A DNA stretch of 64,000 nucleotides, taken from Dactylosporangium siamense (lineage in GTDB: Bacteria; Actinomycetota; Actinomycetes; Mycobacteriales; Micromonosporaceae). Made by a program: the position numbers and the translations under genes. Each line of letters opens with the position of its first letter. Position 1 is the first letter of the stretch. The stretch spans positions 30,880 through 94,879 of the forward strand of contig NZ_BONQ01000139.1 in the NCBI RefSeq assembly GCF_016862795.1, written 5' to 3'. The notes under the pieces are model-generated. The model made no database searches, was not told the DNA's origin, and saw only the letters and a list, made by a program, of their open reading frames with translations. Shown here piece by piece: positions 1 through 8,381 of the stretch.

Positions 1-3
1 AAC

Positions 4-18
4 CGTCTCGTCGAGACG
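4..18. promoter_or_regulatory. Short perfect palindrome at the left edge
   Basis: Seven-base arms CGTCTCG and CGAGACG flank a single T. It lies about 140 bp before the first gene of the natural-product operon and could be an operator. Short palindromes are common in GC-rich DNA, so the support is weak. Confidence 0.25.
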
Positions 19-41
19 ACGTCAATGAATGCGATGACCGA

Positions 42-70
42 GATTGTTGGTCGATGGTGGATTGATTGTT
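42..70 (+). promoter_or_regulatory. SARP-type heptamer direct repeats before the hydrazine cluster
   Basis: Three heptamers, GATTGTT (42-48), GATGGTG (53-59) and GATTGTT (64-70), start exactly 11 bp apart with 4-bp spacers. This is the architecture of SARP (Streptomyces antibiotic regulatory protein) boxes, which place repeats on one face of the helix. They lie 88 bp before the first biosynthetic start codon, in an AT-richer patch. I see no good -10 hexamer about 8 bp downstream. A SARP gene sits at 15159-18164, and a second GAT-cored array with the same period is at 14891-14941. Confidence 0.55.
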
Positions 71-157
71 CTGTGCCCGGCGGGGTTCCGGTCAACGCCG
101 TCACGGGGTGAAGTAGCCGGCAGCGAAGCGTGGTCCCGACGACGGTTGGAGCACTCT

Positions 158-1453
158 ATGGCGGATCGAGACGTGGAACTACTGGCGATCGGGGCGGGAC
201 CATCGAACCTCGCACTCGCCGTGGCACTGGAGGAGCTCGCTCCGGATCTGGCGCGCGACTCCCTCATCATCGAGCGGAACAAGGAGGTGAGCTGGCAGCC
301 CGGAATGCTGTTTCCGGAGGCGCTTTCCAATACGTCGTTCCTGAAGGATCTGGTGACGTTGCGGAATCCGCGCAGCCGATTCTCGTTCCTCAATTATCTG
401 CACGCCACCGGCCGGCTCGACCATTTCGTCAACATGGGCAGCCTGACGCCCTACCGGGCCGAGGTGGCGGACTACCTGCGGTGGACGGCGCGCTCGCTGG
501 CGCTGGTGGAGCTGCAGTACGGCCGGCAGTGCGTGGACATCGGTCCGGTCTGGACCGGCGGCACGCTCACCGGCTGGACGACCACCCTCGCCGACGGCCG
601 GACGATCGGCAGCCGGTACCTGGTCCTCGGCACCGGCCGGGACATCCGGATCCCCGAGGTGCTGCGCGCCGTCGACCGGGACCGGGTGGTGCACAGCACC
701 CAGTACCAGAAGCGGATCGGCGGCCTGCGCAAGGACCTGCCCTACCGGGTGGTGGTCGTCGGTGGCGGGCAGAGCGCGGCGGAGCTGTTCTACTCGGTGC
801 AGATCGACCTGCCGGAGTGCCGTCCCACGATGGTGATGCGCTCGGTGGGCCTGAACTGCTACGAGTCCAGCAAGTTCACCAACGAGCTGTTCTTCCCGTC
901 GTTCGTCGACGAGTTCCACGCGTCCCGGCCGGAGGCGCGGGCGCAGATGCTCGCCGAGATGCGGCCCACCAACTACGCCGGCGTGGCGCCCGGCATGATG
1001 GATTCCCTCTACCGCCAGGTGTACCTGGACCGCCTCTCCGGCCGGTCCCGGCTGCAGATGATCACCATGCACGACATCACGTCGGCGCGCGACGACGGCG
1101 ACGAGATCGTCCTGGAGCTCACCGACTGGCGCACCGGCGCCATCCGTGAGCTGCGCACCGACCTGGTGCTGCTCGGCACCGGGTTCTCCCCGCAGATGCC
1201 GTGGGCGGTGCGCCGGCTGGCGGAGCGGATCGGCCTGTCCGACGTCGCCGTCACCCGCGACTACCGCCTCGTCGTCGACCGGCCGAGCACGGCGGCCTGC
1301 TACCTGCACGGCGTCAACGAGCAGACCCACGGCATCGCCGACTCGCTGCTGTCGGTGATGGGGAACCGGGCCAACGACATCCTGCGGGACGTCCTCACCG
1401 GCGACCACCTCGACCTGACCCCTGTCACGGCGCCCGCCGTGGCGGCGACCTGA
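158..1453 (+). CDS. L-lysine/L-ornithine N-monooxygenase (flavin-dependent N-hydroxylase)
   Basis: A 431-residue enzyme of the SidA/IucD/PvdA family, which hydroxylates the side-chain amine of lysine or ornithine using FAD, NADPH and O2. Visible motifs are the FAD site GAGPSN (residues 12-17), the NADPH site VVGGGQSA near 200-207 and the C-terminal GTGFSP near 340. I chose the ATG at 158 because a GGTTGGAG ribosome site precedes it and the family N-terminus starts there; the longer reading frame from 44 adds unrelated residues. The next two genes are a cupin and a MetRS-like protein, so the N-hydroxy amino acid is probably the nucleophile for N-N bond formation and not a siderophore hydroxamate. 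Lysine is the known substrate in such pathways, but sequence alone does not exclude ornithine. Confidence 0.93.
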   Translation: MADRDVELLAIGAGPSNLALAVALEELAPDLARDSLIIERNKEVSWQPGMLFPEALSNTSFLKDLVTLRNPRSRFSFLNYLHATGRLDHFVNMGSLTPYRAEVADYLRWTARSLALVELQYGRQCVDIGPVWTGGTLTGWTTTLADGRTIGSRYLVLGTGRDIRIPEVLRAVDRDRVVHSTQYQKRIGGLRKDLPYRVVVVGGGQSAAELFYSVQIDLPECRPTMVMRSVGLNCYESSKFTNELFFPSFVDEFHASRPEARAQMLAEMRPTNYAGVAPGMMDSLYRQVYLDRLSGRSRLQMITMHDITSARDDGDEIVLELTDWRTGAIRELRTDLVLLGTGFSPQMPWAVRRLAERIGLSDVAVTRDYRLVVDRPSTAACYLHGVNEQTHGIADSLLSVMGNRANDILRDVLTGDHLDLTPVTAPAVAAT

Positions 1454-1472
1454 CGAAGGAAGGAAGGCAGTC

Positions 1473-1847
1473 ATGGAGCTTCGACCGTTGGTGCGGGAGC
1501 GCATGAACCACGAGAACGGCGCGGACGCGCAGCGGCTGGTGCCGTGGCCGGTGCTGAACGCCCCGTTCGAGGGGTCCTGGTGCGTGGTCGCCCCCGGCGG
1601 CGCGACCGGGACGCACGCGCACCACGAATACGAGATCTTCATCGCCCTCAGCGGCGAGGCGGTGCTGGACTCCGAGGGCGAGCGCAAGCCGTTCAAGGCC
1701 GGCGACATCGTGCACTTCCCGCCGCACACGGCGCACCGCGTCATCAACGAGAGCGACGAGGACTTCCAGCTGTACTGCGTGTGGTGGGACACCGAGATGT
1801 CCGAGAAGTTCATGGCGCGGCACACGTCCGAGCAGGCGTTGGCCTGA
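1473..1847 (+). CDS. Cupin, N-N bond-forming (hydrazine synthetase) subunit
   Basis: A 124-residue single-domain cupin. Motif 1 is G-T-H-A-H-H-E-Y-E with candidate metal ligands His48, His50/51 and Glu54; motif 2 includes His81, His85 and His88. It starts 19 bp after the N-hydroxylase with an AAGGAAGG ribosome site and ends 1 bp before the MetRS-like gene. In s56-p1 (Spb40), pyrazomycin (PyrN) and related pathways a zinc cupin fused to a MetRS-like domain rearranges the ester of an amino acid and N6-hydroxylysine into a hydrazine. Here the same two domains are separate genes. The role is inferred from this trio; a generic cupin fold alone would not show it. Confidence 0.85.
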   Translation: MELRPLVRERMNHENGADAQRLVPWPVLNAPFEGSWCVVAPGGATGTHAHHEYEIFIALSGEAVLDSEGERKPFKAGDIVHFPPHTAHRVINESDEDFQLYCVWWDTEMSEKFMARHTSEQALA

Positions 1848-1848
1848 G

Positions 1849-3501
1849 ATGGCGACGTCTGACGGTGGGAAAGGCCGCCCGGTCCTCGTGATCGGCGGCC
1901 CGCCCACGACGAACGGCGACCTGCACGTCGGGCACGTCGCCGGGCCGTACGTGGCGGCGGACGTGTGGTCGCGCTACCAGCGGGCCCTCGGCCGGGACGT
2001 GGTGTTCGCCTCCGGCGGCGACGACAGCCAGACCTACGTCACGACCACCGCCGCCCGGCTCGGCACCTCGCCGACCGAGCTCATCACGAAGTCGTGGTCG
2101 CAGATCAAGAGCACGTTCGAGGCGATGGGGATCGCCGTGGACGGCTTCGCGCCGACCGACGACGACTACCGGTCCACGGTGTACGACTACGTGAACCGCC
2201 TGCACGCGCTGGGGAAGTTCCGGCTGCGCACGGTGCGCCTGCCCTACAGCGAGGCGCACGGCACGTACCTCGTGGAGGGTCTGGTCGGCGGCGACTGCCC
2301 GACCTGCCTGGCGGACAGCCGCGGCGGGATCTGCGAGGCCTGCGGGCACTGGATCGACTTCGACGGGCTGCTCGACCCGTGGAACCTGCTGGACCCGTCC
2401 GACGAGGTCACCTACCGCGAGGCGGAGATCCTGGTCTTCCCCCTCGAGGAGTACCGCGAACGGCTCATCGCGTTCCACGAGGAGAAGGCCTCCACCTGGC
2501 GGCCGCACCTCGTGTCGCTGATGCGGGAGCTGCTGTCGAAGCCGCTGCCGGACTACCCGATCACCTACCCGGTCGCGTGGGGCCTGCCCGCGCCGTTCCC
2601 GGAGACGCCGGGACAGACCATCAACGCGTGGACCGAGGGCATGCCGGCCTCGATGTACTGCAACCACTACGGCCGGCTGCAGCAGGGCCACCGGCCGCCG
2701 ACCACCGACGACGCCTGGCGCGCCGAGCACGACGCGGAGCTCGTCTTCTTCGTCGGGTTCGACAACCTGTTCATCTGGGCGCTGGTCCACGTCGCGGAGC
2801 TGATGGCGCACGAGGGCCGCTACGTCCTGCCGAGCACGATCCTCACCAACGAGTTCTACGAGCTGGAGAACGAGAAGTTCTCCACCAGCAAGGGTCACCT
2901 CGTGTGGGCCCGGGACCTGGTGGCGGACGTGCCGCGGGACGTCGCCCGGTTCTACCTGAACCTCAGCGCGCCCGAGCACGCCCGCACGAACTTCAGCCAG
3001 GCGGTGCTGGACAAGGTCGCCGGCGAGCGTCTCGTCGAGCCGTGGAACGAGCTGGGCACGACGCTCGCCAAGCTGGCGGTCGACGGTGAGCCCTTGCCCG
3101 TCCCACCGGGGACGCAGGCGCGGATCGCGGCGATGATCTCCCGGTTCCGGCACTGCTTCGAGCTGGACAGCTTCAGCCTGAGCCGGGCCGCCGACCTGGT
3201 GGTCCAGCACACCGCGCGGCTGCGCGCCGACGCGCAGCTCGCCCTGACCGCGGAGCCGGACGCGCTGCCGATGCGCGCCGGTGACCTGTTCCTGCAGACG
3301 CGGGCGCTCATCACCTGCGTGTCGCCGATCCTCGTCGACGTCGCGGCCCAGCTGGCCGGGAACGGCGAGTTCGAGCCGCGGATCTCGGCCGAGGCGTTCG
3401 ACGTCACGCACACCACCGCGTTCACCGTGCCGGGCCTGAGCCTGCGCACGGCGGGCGCCGACCGTCCGGCCGATCCGGCCGTCCCGACCAGCATCGTTTG
3501 A
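1849..3501 (+). CDS. Methionyl-tRNA synthetase-like amino acid activating/ester-forming enzyme
   Basis: A 550-residue class I synthetase paralogue. It keeps the HIGH-type motif HVGH (residues 26-29), a four-cysteine zinc knuckle (Cys150, 153, 162, 165) and a KMSKS-type loop, KFSTS, from Lys343. It is short for a housekeeping MetRS and has no C-terminal EMAP/tRNA-binding domain. In hydrazine pathways this domain adenylates a proteinogenic amino acid (Gly, Glu, Ser and others in different clusters) and transfers it to the hydroxyl of N-hydroxylysine, after which the cupin forms the N-N bond. The gene almost abuts the cupin. A true second MetRS is the alternative, but the neighbours argue against it. 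Which amino acid is activated cannot be read from the sequence. Confidence 0.85.
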   Translation: MATSDGGKGRPVLVIGGPPTTNGDLHVGHVAGPYVAADVWSRYQRALGRDVVFASGGDDSQTYVTTTAARLGTSPTELITKSWSQIKSTFEAMGIAVDGFAPTDDDYRSTVYDYVNRLHALGKFRLRTVRLPYSEAHGTYLVEGLVGGDCPTCLADSRGGICEACGHWIDFDGLLDPWNLLDPSDEVTYREAEILVFPLEEYRERLIAFHEEKASTWRPHLVSLMRELLSKPLPDYPITYPVAWGLPAPFPETPGQTINAWTEGMPASMYCNHYGRLQQGHRPPTTDDAWRAEHDAELVFFVGFDNLFIWALVHVAELMAHEGRYVLPSTILTNEFYELENEKFSTSKGHLVWARDLVADVPRDVARFYLNLSAPEHARTNFSQAVLDKVAGERLVEPWNELGTTLAKLAVDGEPLPVPPGTQARIAAMISRFRHCFELDSFSLSRAADLVVQHTARLRADAQLALTAEPDALPMRAGDLFLQTRALITCVSPILVDVAAQLAGNGEFEPRISAEAFDVTHTTAFTVPGLSLRTAGADRPADPAVPTSIV

Positions 3502-3509
3502 GGCAGAAC

Positions 3510-4778
3510 ATGGCTATCGACACGTCATCGTCCACCACCACCGGCTCCGACCGGCGGTCGAGGCTGACCGAGCGGCAACTCGTCGCCGCCGGATTCATCA
3601 CCACCGCGGGCAACGCGTTCCAGATCACCGCGGCCGCCATCATGGTGTTCCGGGCCGAGAACACCACCCTGTCGGTCGGCTGGCTGTTCATCGCCGTGTC
3701 GATCCCGCAGGTCGTCCTGTCGGTCATGTTCGGCCGCCTGGTGGACCGGATGGACCGCCGGCTCCTGTGCGTCATCGCCGACGTGGTGAGCGCGGTGACC
3801 GCGTTCGCGCTGCCGCTGTGGATGTGGTTCGGCGGACCCGTCAGTCTCGGGTCCTACCTGGCGAACTTCCTGCTCGCCGTCACCGCGGCGCTGTTCATGC
3901 CGGCCAGCAACGCGCTGGTCAAGGAGCGCGTCCTGGACGGGCGGCTCGGCCGGTTCAACAGCCGCTACGAGATGGGCACCAACACCGGCATGCTCCTGGC
4001 GTCGTCCTCGGCCGGGTTCCTGATCGTCATCTTCGGTGCGACGCCGCTGCTCGTGTTCAACGCGTTCACCTTCGTCGCGTCCGCGGTCCTCACCTGGTTC
4101 GTGGGCACGAAGCCGGCCGGAGCAACGCAGCCCACTGTGGACGCGTCGGCGGCCGGTGCGTCGGCGGCGCCGGTGCGGCGGCAGCCGATCAAGCGACTGG
4201 CGCTGCTGTACACCGCCGGAAACGCCAACCTCATGGTCAGCAACGTCATCCTCACCACCATCGTCCTGCAGCACTGGAAGCAGAGCCCGTGGGTGATCGG
4301 TGTGGTCGACGCGCTGGCCGGGGTCGGGTTCATCATCGGCGCCGCGTGCTACCCCTGGATCAGTGCCCGGATCAAGGGTCTGCACCTCGCGGTGCTCGGC
4401 CAGCTCGGGTGCATGACGATGGTCATCTTCGAGCCGCTGCACTACATCGCGCTCATGTCGGTCATCCCGGTGGCGGCGTTCTGCTTCGCCAACGGGCGCA
4501 TCGCGGCCCGGACCCTGCTGATGCAGGCCAGCCCGGTGGACCGGGTGGGCCGGATCTTCGGCGGCGCGCAGGCGTTCGGGCTGGCGCTCGGCGTGGCCGC
4601 GACGGTCGGACTGTCCGCCGTCGCCGACGGGATCTCGGTGCCCTGGGCCTTCTGGGGCCTGGTCATCCTCGTCGACGCCATCGCCATCGGCACCTACCTG
4701 AGCCTCCGCAAACCGCTGGCGGCGACCGAGAAGGCGCCCGAGCCGGTCGCCGCCGAGCCGGTGGCCGTCCCCGCCTGA
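3510..4778 (+). CDS. MFS transporter, probable exporter of the cluster product
   Basis: A 422-residue integral membrane protein with about 12 hydrophobic segments, a basic cytoplasmic loop after TM2 (GRLVDRMDRR) typical of MFS motif A, and an Ala/Pro-rich C-terminal tail. It resembles the DHA3-type drug-efflux branch. It starts 8 bp after the MetRS-like gene; the ATG at 3510 is preceded by a weak GAGGCA, and an in-frame TTG at 3498 is a less likely start. Its position in the operon suggests product export or self-resistance. The substrate is unknown. Confidence 0.85.
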   Translation: MAIDTSSSTTTGSDRRSRLTERQLVAAGFITTAGNAFQITAAAIMVFRAENTTLSVGWLFIAVSIPQVVLSVMFGRLVDRMDRRLLCVIADVVSAVTAFALPLWMWFGGPVSLGSYLANFLLAVTAALFMPASNALVKERVLDGRLGRFNSRYEMGTNTGMLLASSSAGFLIVIFGATPLLVFNAFTFVASAVLTWFVGTKPAGATQPTVDASAAGASAAPVRRQPIKRLALLYTAGNANLMVSNVILTTIVLQHWKQSPWVIGVVDALAGVGFIIGAACYPWISARIKGLHLAVLGQLGCMTMVIFEPLHYIALMSVIPVAAFCFANGRIAARTLLMQASPVDRVGRIFGGAQAFGLALGVAATVGLSAVADGISVPWAFWGLVILVDAIAIGTYLSLRKPLAATEKAPEPVAAEPVAVPA

Positions 4779-4783
4779 CGGAC

Positions 4784-4817
4784 GGCGGCGCCCGGTCCAC
4801 CCGGGCCGGGCGCCGCC
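4784..4817 (+). terminator. GC-rich stem-loop between exporter and peptide-binding gene
   Basis: A perfect 12-bp stem (GGCGGCGCCCGG paired with its complement) with a 10-nt loop begins 5 nt after the MFS stop codon. No U-tract follows. It could attenuate or terminate transcription inside the cluster, or protect the 3' end of an upstream mRNA. Confidence 0.5.
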
Positions 4818-4855
4818 CGACCAGCCGGATCACCGCATCCACGAGAGAGGTCATG

Positions 4856-6646
4856 ATGGACCAGCAGTTGACATCCGCGGCCCGCTCGGCACAGGACGGC
4901 GTCGCCACGTGGGCCTGCCTTCCCGGGTTCCCACCGGCGGTCATCTTCCCGTTCACGCCGCCCGAGCGGTACGGCATGCGCAGCACCTACGAGTTCCAGA
5001 TGCTCATGTACCGCCCGCTGTACTGGATCGGCCGGGACGGCAAACTGGAGATCGACTTCGACCTGAGCCTCGCCGACGAACCGGAGTGGAGCGAGGACGG
5101 CCTCACCGCCACGGTCCGGATCAAGCCCTGGAAATGGTCCAACGGCGAGACCGTCTGCGCCGACAACGTGATCTTCTGGGTGAACATGCTCGCCCGCAAG
5201 GGGCCGAGGTTCGGCGCCTACGTCGAAGGCCTCTTCCCGGACAACCTGGTCTCCTACGCCAAGGTCGACGAGCAGACGGTGAGCTTCACCTTCGACCAGG
5301 TGTACTCGCAGTACTGGGTCCTGATGAACCAGCTGACGATGATCACGCCGATGCCGAAGGCCTGGGACCGGACCGCCGACGGCCCGGCCGACGCCAGCCA
5401 CGACATCGAGCAGGTCGAGGCGGTCTTCGACTACCTCCTGGCGCACAACGGCAGCCCGACCGCGGAGAGCAACGCCCATCGCATGCTGTGGCCGCAGAGC
5501 CCGATCTGGAGCGTCGTCAACGGCCCCTGGAAGCTGACGGAGTTCACCGCGGAGGGCGCCGTCACGTTCGTGCCGAACGAGCACTACAGCGGCCCGAACC
5601 CGGCCCGGCTGGCGGAGTTCCGGCAGCTGCCGATCGAGACCGACGAGCAGGAGTACGAGCTGCTGCAGCAGGGCGACTCGATCCAGATCGGCTACCTGCC
5701 GATGGGCCTCGGCAAGCAGCCCAGCGGCGACCCGACCGTGGGCGGCCCCAACCCCCTCGGCGACCGGTACGACCTCGTCCCGCAGGTGCTGTTCAGCCTG
5801 CACTTCATGGCCCTGAACTTCTACAACCCGAACATCGCCGGCAAGCTCATCCACCAGCCGTACATCCGCCAGGCGCTGCAGAGCTGCCTCGACCAGGACT
5901 ACGGCTCGCGGGAGATCTACCAGGGCTACGGCTGGCGCCAGGACGGCCCCGTCCCGAGCCTGCCGGACAGCGACCTGATCTCGCCGCGGCTGCGCAACGG
6001 CAAGGCGATCTGGCCCTTCGACCCGGACCGGGCGCGGGAGCTGCTGGAGGCCAACGGCTGGGACGCCAGCGTCTCGCCGGCCGTGTGCGTGCGGCCCGGC
6101 ACCGGCCCCGGCGAGGCCGGCGAGGGCATCCCGGCGGGCACGCGGCTGAGCCTGTCGCTGCGCTACATCGAGGGCCGCCCCGCGCTGACCCGCCTGATGG
6201 AGCAGTTCCGCGCCGACGCCGGCAAGGCCGGCATCGAGCTGCGGCTGTCGGAGATCTACGCGTCGGTCCTCGTGGCCCAGGACGGTCCGGGCGCGCCGAC
6301 GCCGGAGAACCCGCGCACCTGGGAGCTGTCCTGCTGGAACGGCGGCTGGGTCTACAACCACCCGACCGGCGAGAACCTCTTCCAGAGCGGCGCGGCCTGC
6401 AACTTCAGCAACTACCGCGACGCGCGCGCCGACGAGCTCATCGCCCGCACGGTGACCACCGACGACCCGCAGGCGCTGTACGAGTACCAGGAGTACATCA
6501 GCGAGCAGGCGCCGGTGCTGTACACGCCGAACTTCCCGCGCCGGCTGTTCGAGGTCGCCGCGAACCTGCGCGGCTTCACGCCGGTCAACCCGTACGGCCT
6601 GATCAACCCGGAGAACTGGTACTACGCGGAGGAGGAGGGATCATGA
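4856..6646 (+). CDS. Family 5 peptide-binding-protein homologue without a signal peptide
   Basis: A 596-residue protein of the SBP_bac_5 (DppA/OppA-like) fold: TVRIKPWKWSNG near residue 85, the typical domain-swap organisation, and an Asn/Tyr-rich C-terminus. Family members are normally exported lipoproteins, but this one begins with a polar N-terminus, has no hydrophobic h-region and no lipobox, and no ABC permease or ATPase is nearby. It is therefore likely cytoplasmic. It may bind a pathway intermediate or have been recruited as an enzyme or carrier. The ATG at 4856 is preferred over 4853 because it sits 5 nt from GAGAGAGG. Its last four bases overlap the ATP-grasp start (ATGA). Confidence 0.85.
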   Translation: MDQQLTSAARSAQDGVATWACLPGFPPAVIFPFTPPERYGMRSTYEFQMLMYRPLYWIGRDGKLEIDFDLSLADEPEWSEDGLTATVRIKPWKWSNGETVCADNVIFWVNMLARKGPRFGAYVEGLFPDNLVSYAKVDEQTVSFTFDQVYSQYWVLMNQLTMITPMPKAWDRTADGPADASHDIEQVEAVFDYLLAHNGSPTAESNAHRMLWPQSPIWSVVNGPWKLTEFTAEGAVTFVPNEHYSGPNPARLAEFRQLPIETDEQEYELLQQGDSIQIGYLPMGLGKQPSGDPTVGGPNPLGDRYDLVPQVLFSLHFMALNFYNPNIAGKLIHQPYIRQALQSCLDQDYGSREIYQGYGWRQDGPVPSLPDSDLISPRLRNGKAIWPFDPDRARELLEANGWDASVSPAVCVRPGTGPGEAGEGIPAGTRLSLSLRYIEGRPALTRLMEQFRADAGKAGIELRLSEIYASVLVAQDGPGAPTPENPRTWELSCWNGGWVYNHPTGENLFQSGAACNFSNYRDARADELIARTVTTDDPQALYEYQEYISEQAPVLYTPNFPRRLFEVAANLRGFTPVNPYGLINPENWYYAEEEGS

Positions 6647-7911
6647 GGCCGGTCATTCTCGTGGGCTTCGTGGGTGCCGCGCTGCCCACCCTGCCGAACA
6701 TCCAGCCCGACCAGTCGGTGATCTTCGTGGAGGAGCCCGACGTCGTGCGCAAGCGCGACGTCCGGACCAAGGTCGCCGGGTGCCCGACCGTCCGGGAGCT
6801 CGTCGAGTGGGAGTTCCACCTGCCCGGCAAGGCCGACGAGTTCTATCACACCTACCGCGACCTGGACCCGGAGGCGGTCATCCCGCTGACCGAGTACGCG
6901 ACGCCGTTCGCGGCCCGGCTCGCCGAGCGCTACGGCCTGCCGGGCGCCGGGTTCGCCGCCGCGTCGCTGCTGCGGGACAAGGCGCTGCTGCGCAATGTCA
7001 GCCGGGCGGCCGGGGTCACCAACCCGCGCAGTGTCCGGGTGGACGGCCCGCACGAGGTGCTCGCGTTCATGCGGTCGGTCGGCGGCCCGATCGTGCTGAA
7101 ACCGGCCAACCGGCAGGCGTCCGTGGGTGCCTGGCTGATCCACGACCCGGCCGAGGTGCCGGAGGCGTGGGACGCCTGCGTGGTCCAGGACGAGGGCGTG
7201 TTCGTGCCGGACCGCCCGATGGAGCTGCGGATGCTCGCCGAGGAATGCGTGCTGGGGGAGCAGTTCAGCGTCGAGATGCTGGTGCGGGCCGGCGAGGACC
7301 TGTTCACCAACGTCACCCGCGCCCGCCTGGTGCCCGGGCCGATCCCGGCCGAGGAGTCCCACGTCGTCCCCGCCGACACGACACCGGAGCTGATGGCGCT
7401 GCTGCGCGAGCAGACCCGCCGGATCGTCGACGCGGTCGGCTTCCGGGACGGCATCGTGCACTGCGAGTGGATCGTCAGCGACGGCGTGCCCAACCTGGTC
7501 GAGTGCGCCGGCCGGTTCGCCGGCGACGGCATCATCGAGCTGATCGAACGCGCCTACCCGGTGGACCTGGTGCGCGCGTACTACGCGGTGATGAAGGGCG
7601 TGCCGATCCCGGTCGTGCTGCCCCGCGCGGCGCGGCGTGCGGCGGCCGTGCGGTTCCTGACGATCGGCACCGGCGTCGTCCGCGACGTGCGCGGCGTCGA
7701 CCGGGCCGCCGAGGCCGACGGCGTGTTCCTCTGCGACGTCACCGTCCAGGCGGGGGAGCGGTTCGGTGGGCTGCGCAGCTCGTGGGACCGGGTCGGCGAC
7801 GTGATGGTCACCGGCGACACCCCGCAGGAGGCGCTCCGCCTCGCGGACCGCGCCGCCGCGCTGATCGAGATCGACGTGCTGGTCCCGGAGCTGGAGACAG
7901 TGGCGCCGTGA
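6643..7911 (+). CDS. ATP-grasp amino acid/peptide ligase
   Basis: A 422-residue ATP-grasp enzyme. The nucleotide-binding strand IVLKPANRQASVG lies near residues 149-161, and the metal-binding end is HCEW (about 273-276) followed by ECAGRFAG near 287. The usual Asn of the E-x-N metal motif is Ala here. Such enzymes activate a carboxylate as acyl phosphate and couple it to an amine, which here could be the hydrazine or an amino acid such as 3-methylaspartate. It overlaps both neighbours by 4 bp (ATGA, GTGA), implying coupled translation. The substrate cannot be determined from sequence. Confidence 0.87.
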   Translation: MRPVILVGFVGAALPTLPNIQPDQSVIFVEEPDVVRKRDVRTKVAGCPTVRELVEWEFHLPGKADEFYHTYRDLDPEAVIPLTEYATPFAARLAERYGLPGAGFAAASLLRDKALLRNVSRAAGVTNPRSVRVDGPHEVLAFMRSVGGPIVLKPANRQASVGAWLIHDPAEVPEAWDACVVQDEGVFVPDRPMELRMLAEECVLGEQFSVEMLVRAGEDLFTNVTRARLVPGPIPAEESHVVPADTTPELMALLREQTRRIVDAVGFRDGIVHCEWIVSDGVPNLVECAGRFAGDGIIELIERAYPVDLVRAYYAVMKGVPIPVVLPRAARRAAAVRFLTIGTGVVRDVRGVDRAAEADGVFLCDVTVQAGERFGGLRSSWDRVGDVMVTGDTPQEALRLADRAAALIEIDVLVPELETVAP

Positions 7912-8381
7912 CGACCCAATCTGCCGGGACGCTCGTCGCTCGGACCCGCCTCGACGTCGTCGTCACCGGCCTGTCCTCCGACGCGCACACCTGGAACCTG
8001 GTCTACCTGCAGCTGCTGCTCGAGGAGCTCGGCTGCGGGGTGACCAACCTCGGCGGGTGCACGCCGGACGAGGTGATCGTGCGCGAGTGCGCCGACAGCC
8101 GGCCGGACCTGGTGGTGATCGGCAGCCTCAACGGCCACGGCTGCCAGGACGGCGTCCGGCTGATCGCCGCCATGCGGGCCTGCCCCGCCCTGGCGGCGAC
8201 GCCGGTGGTGATCGGCGGCAAGCTCGACGTGGCGGGCGGCGGCGACGGCCACAACGGCGACCGGCTGCTGGCCGCCGGCTTCGACGCCGTGTTCGAGGAC
8301 ACCGGTGGGCTGCACCCCTTTCGGTCGTTCGTGCGGACCCTCGCCGGGCGACCGGCGGCGGCCTCGGTGGGCGCCAGATGA
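7908..8381 (+). CDS. B12-binding small subunit of glutamate mutase-like enzyme
   Basis: A 157-residue cobalamin-binding domain matching the S (sigma) subunit of glutamate mutase. It carries D25-x-H27-x-x-N30, where the family motif is DxHxxG; His27 would be the lower cobalt ligand, and the Gly-to-Asn change is unusual. The strands containing GSLNGHG and VVIGGK follow as in the family. The GTG start overlaps the ATP-grasp stop (GTGA) and the stop overlaps the next ATG. With the next gene it should form an adenosylcobalamin enzyme that converts L-glutamate to (2S,3S)-3-methylaspartate. Confidence 0.9.
   Translation: MTTQSAGTLVARTRLDVVVTGLSSDAHTWNLVYLQLLLEELGCGVTNLGGCTPDEVIVRECADSRPDLVVIGSLNGHGCQDGVRLIAAMRACPALAATPVVIGGKLDVAGGGDGHNGDRLLAAGFDAVFEDTGGLHPFRSFVRTLAGRPAAASVGAR

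Noticed and set aside
158..1453. Siderophore biosynthesis as the role of the N-hydroxylase
   Set aside because: No siderophore synthetase, acyltransferase or iron transporter is nearby, while the adjacent cupin and MetRS-like genes match hydrazine formation.
1849..3501. Antibiotic-resistant second MetRS
   Set aside because: It is shorter than housekeeping enzymes and sits between a cupin and other pathway genes; not fully excluded.
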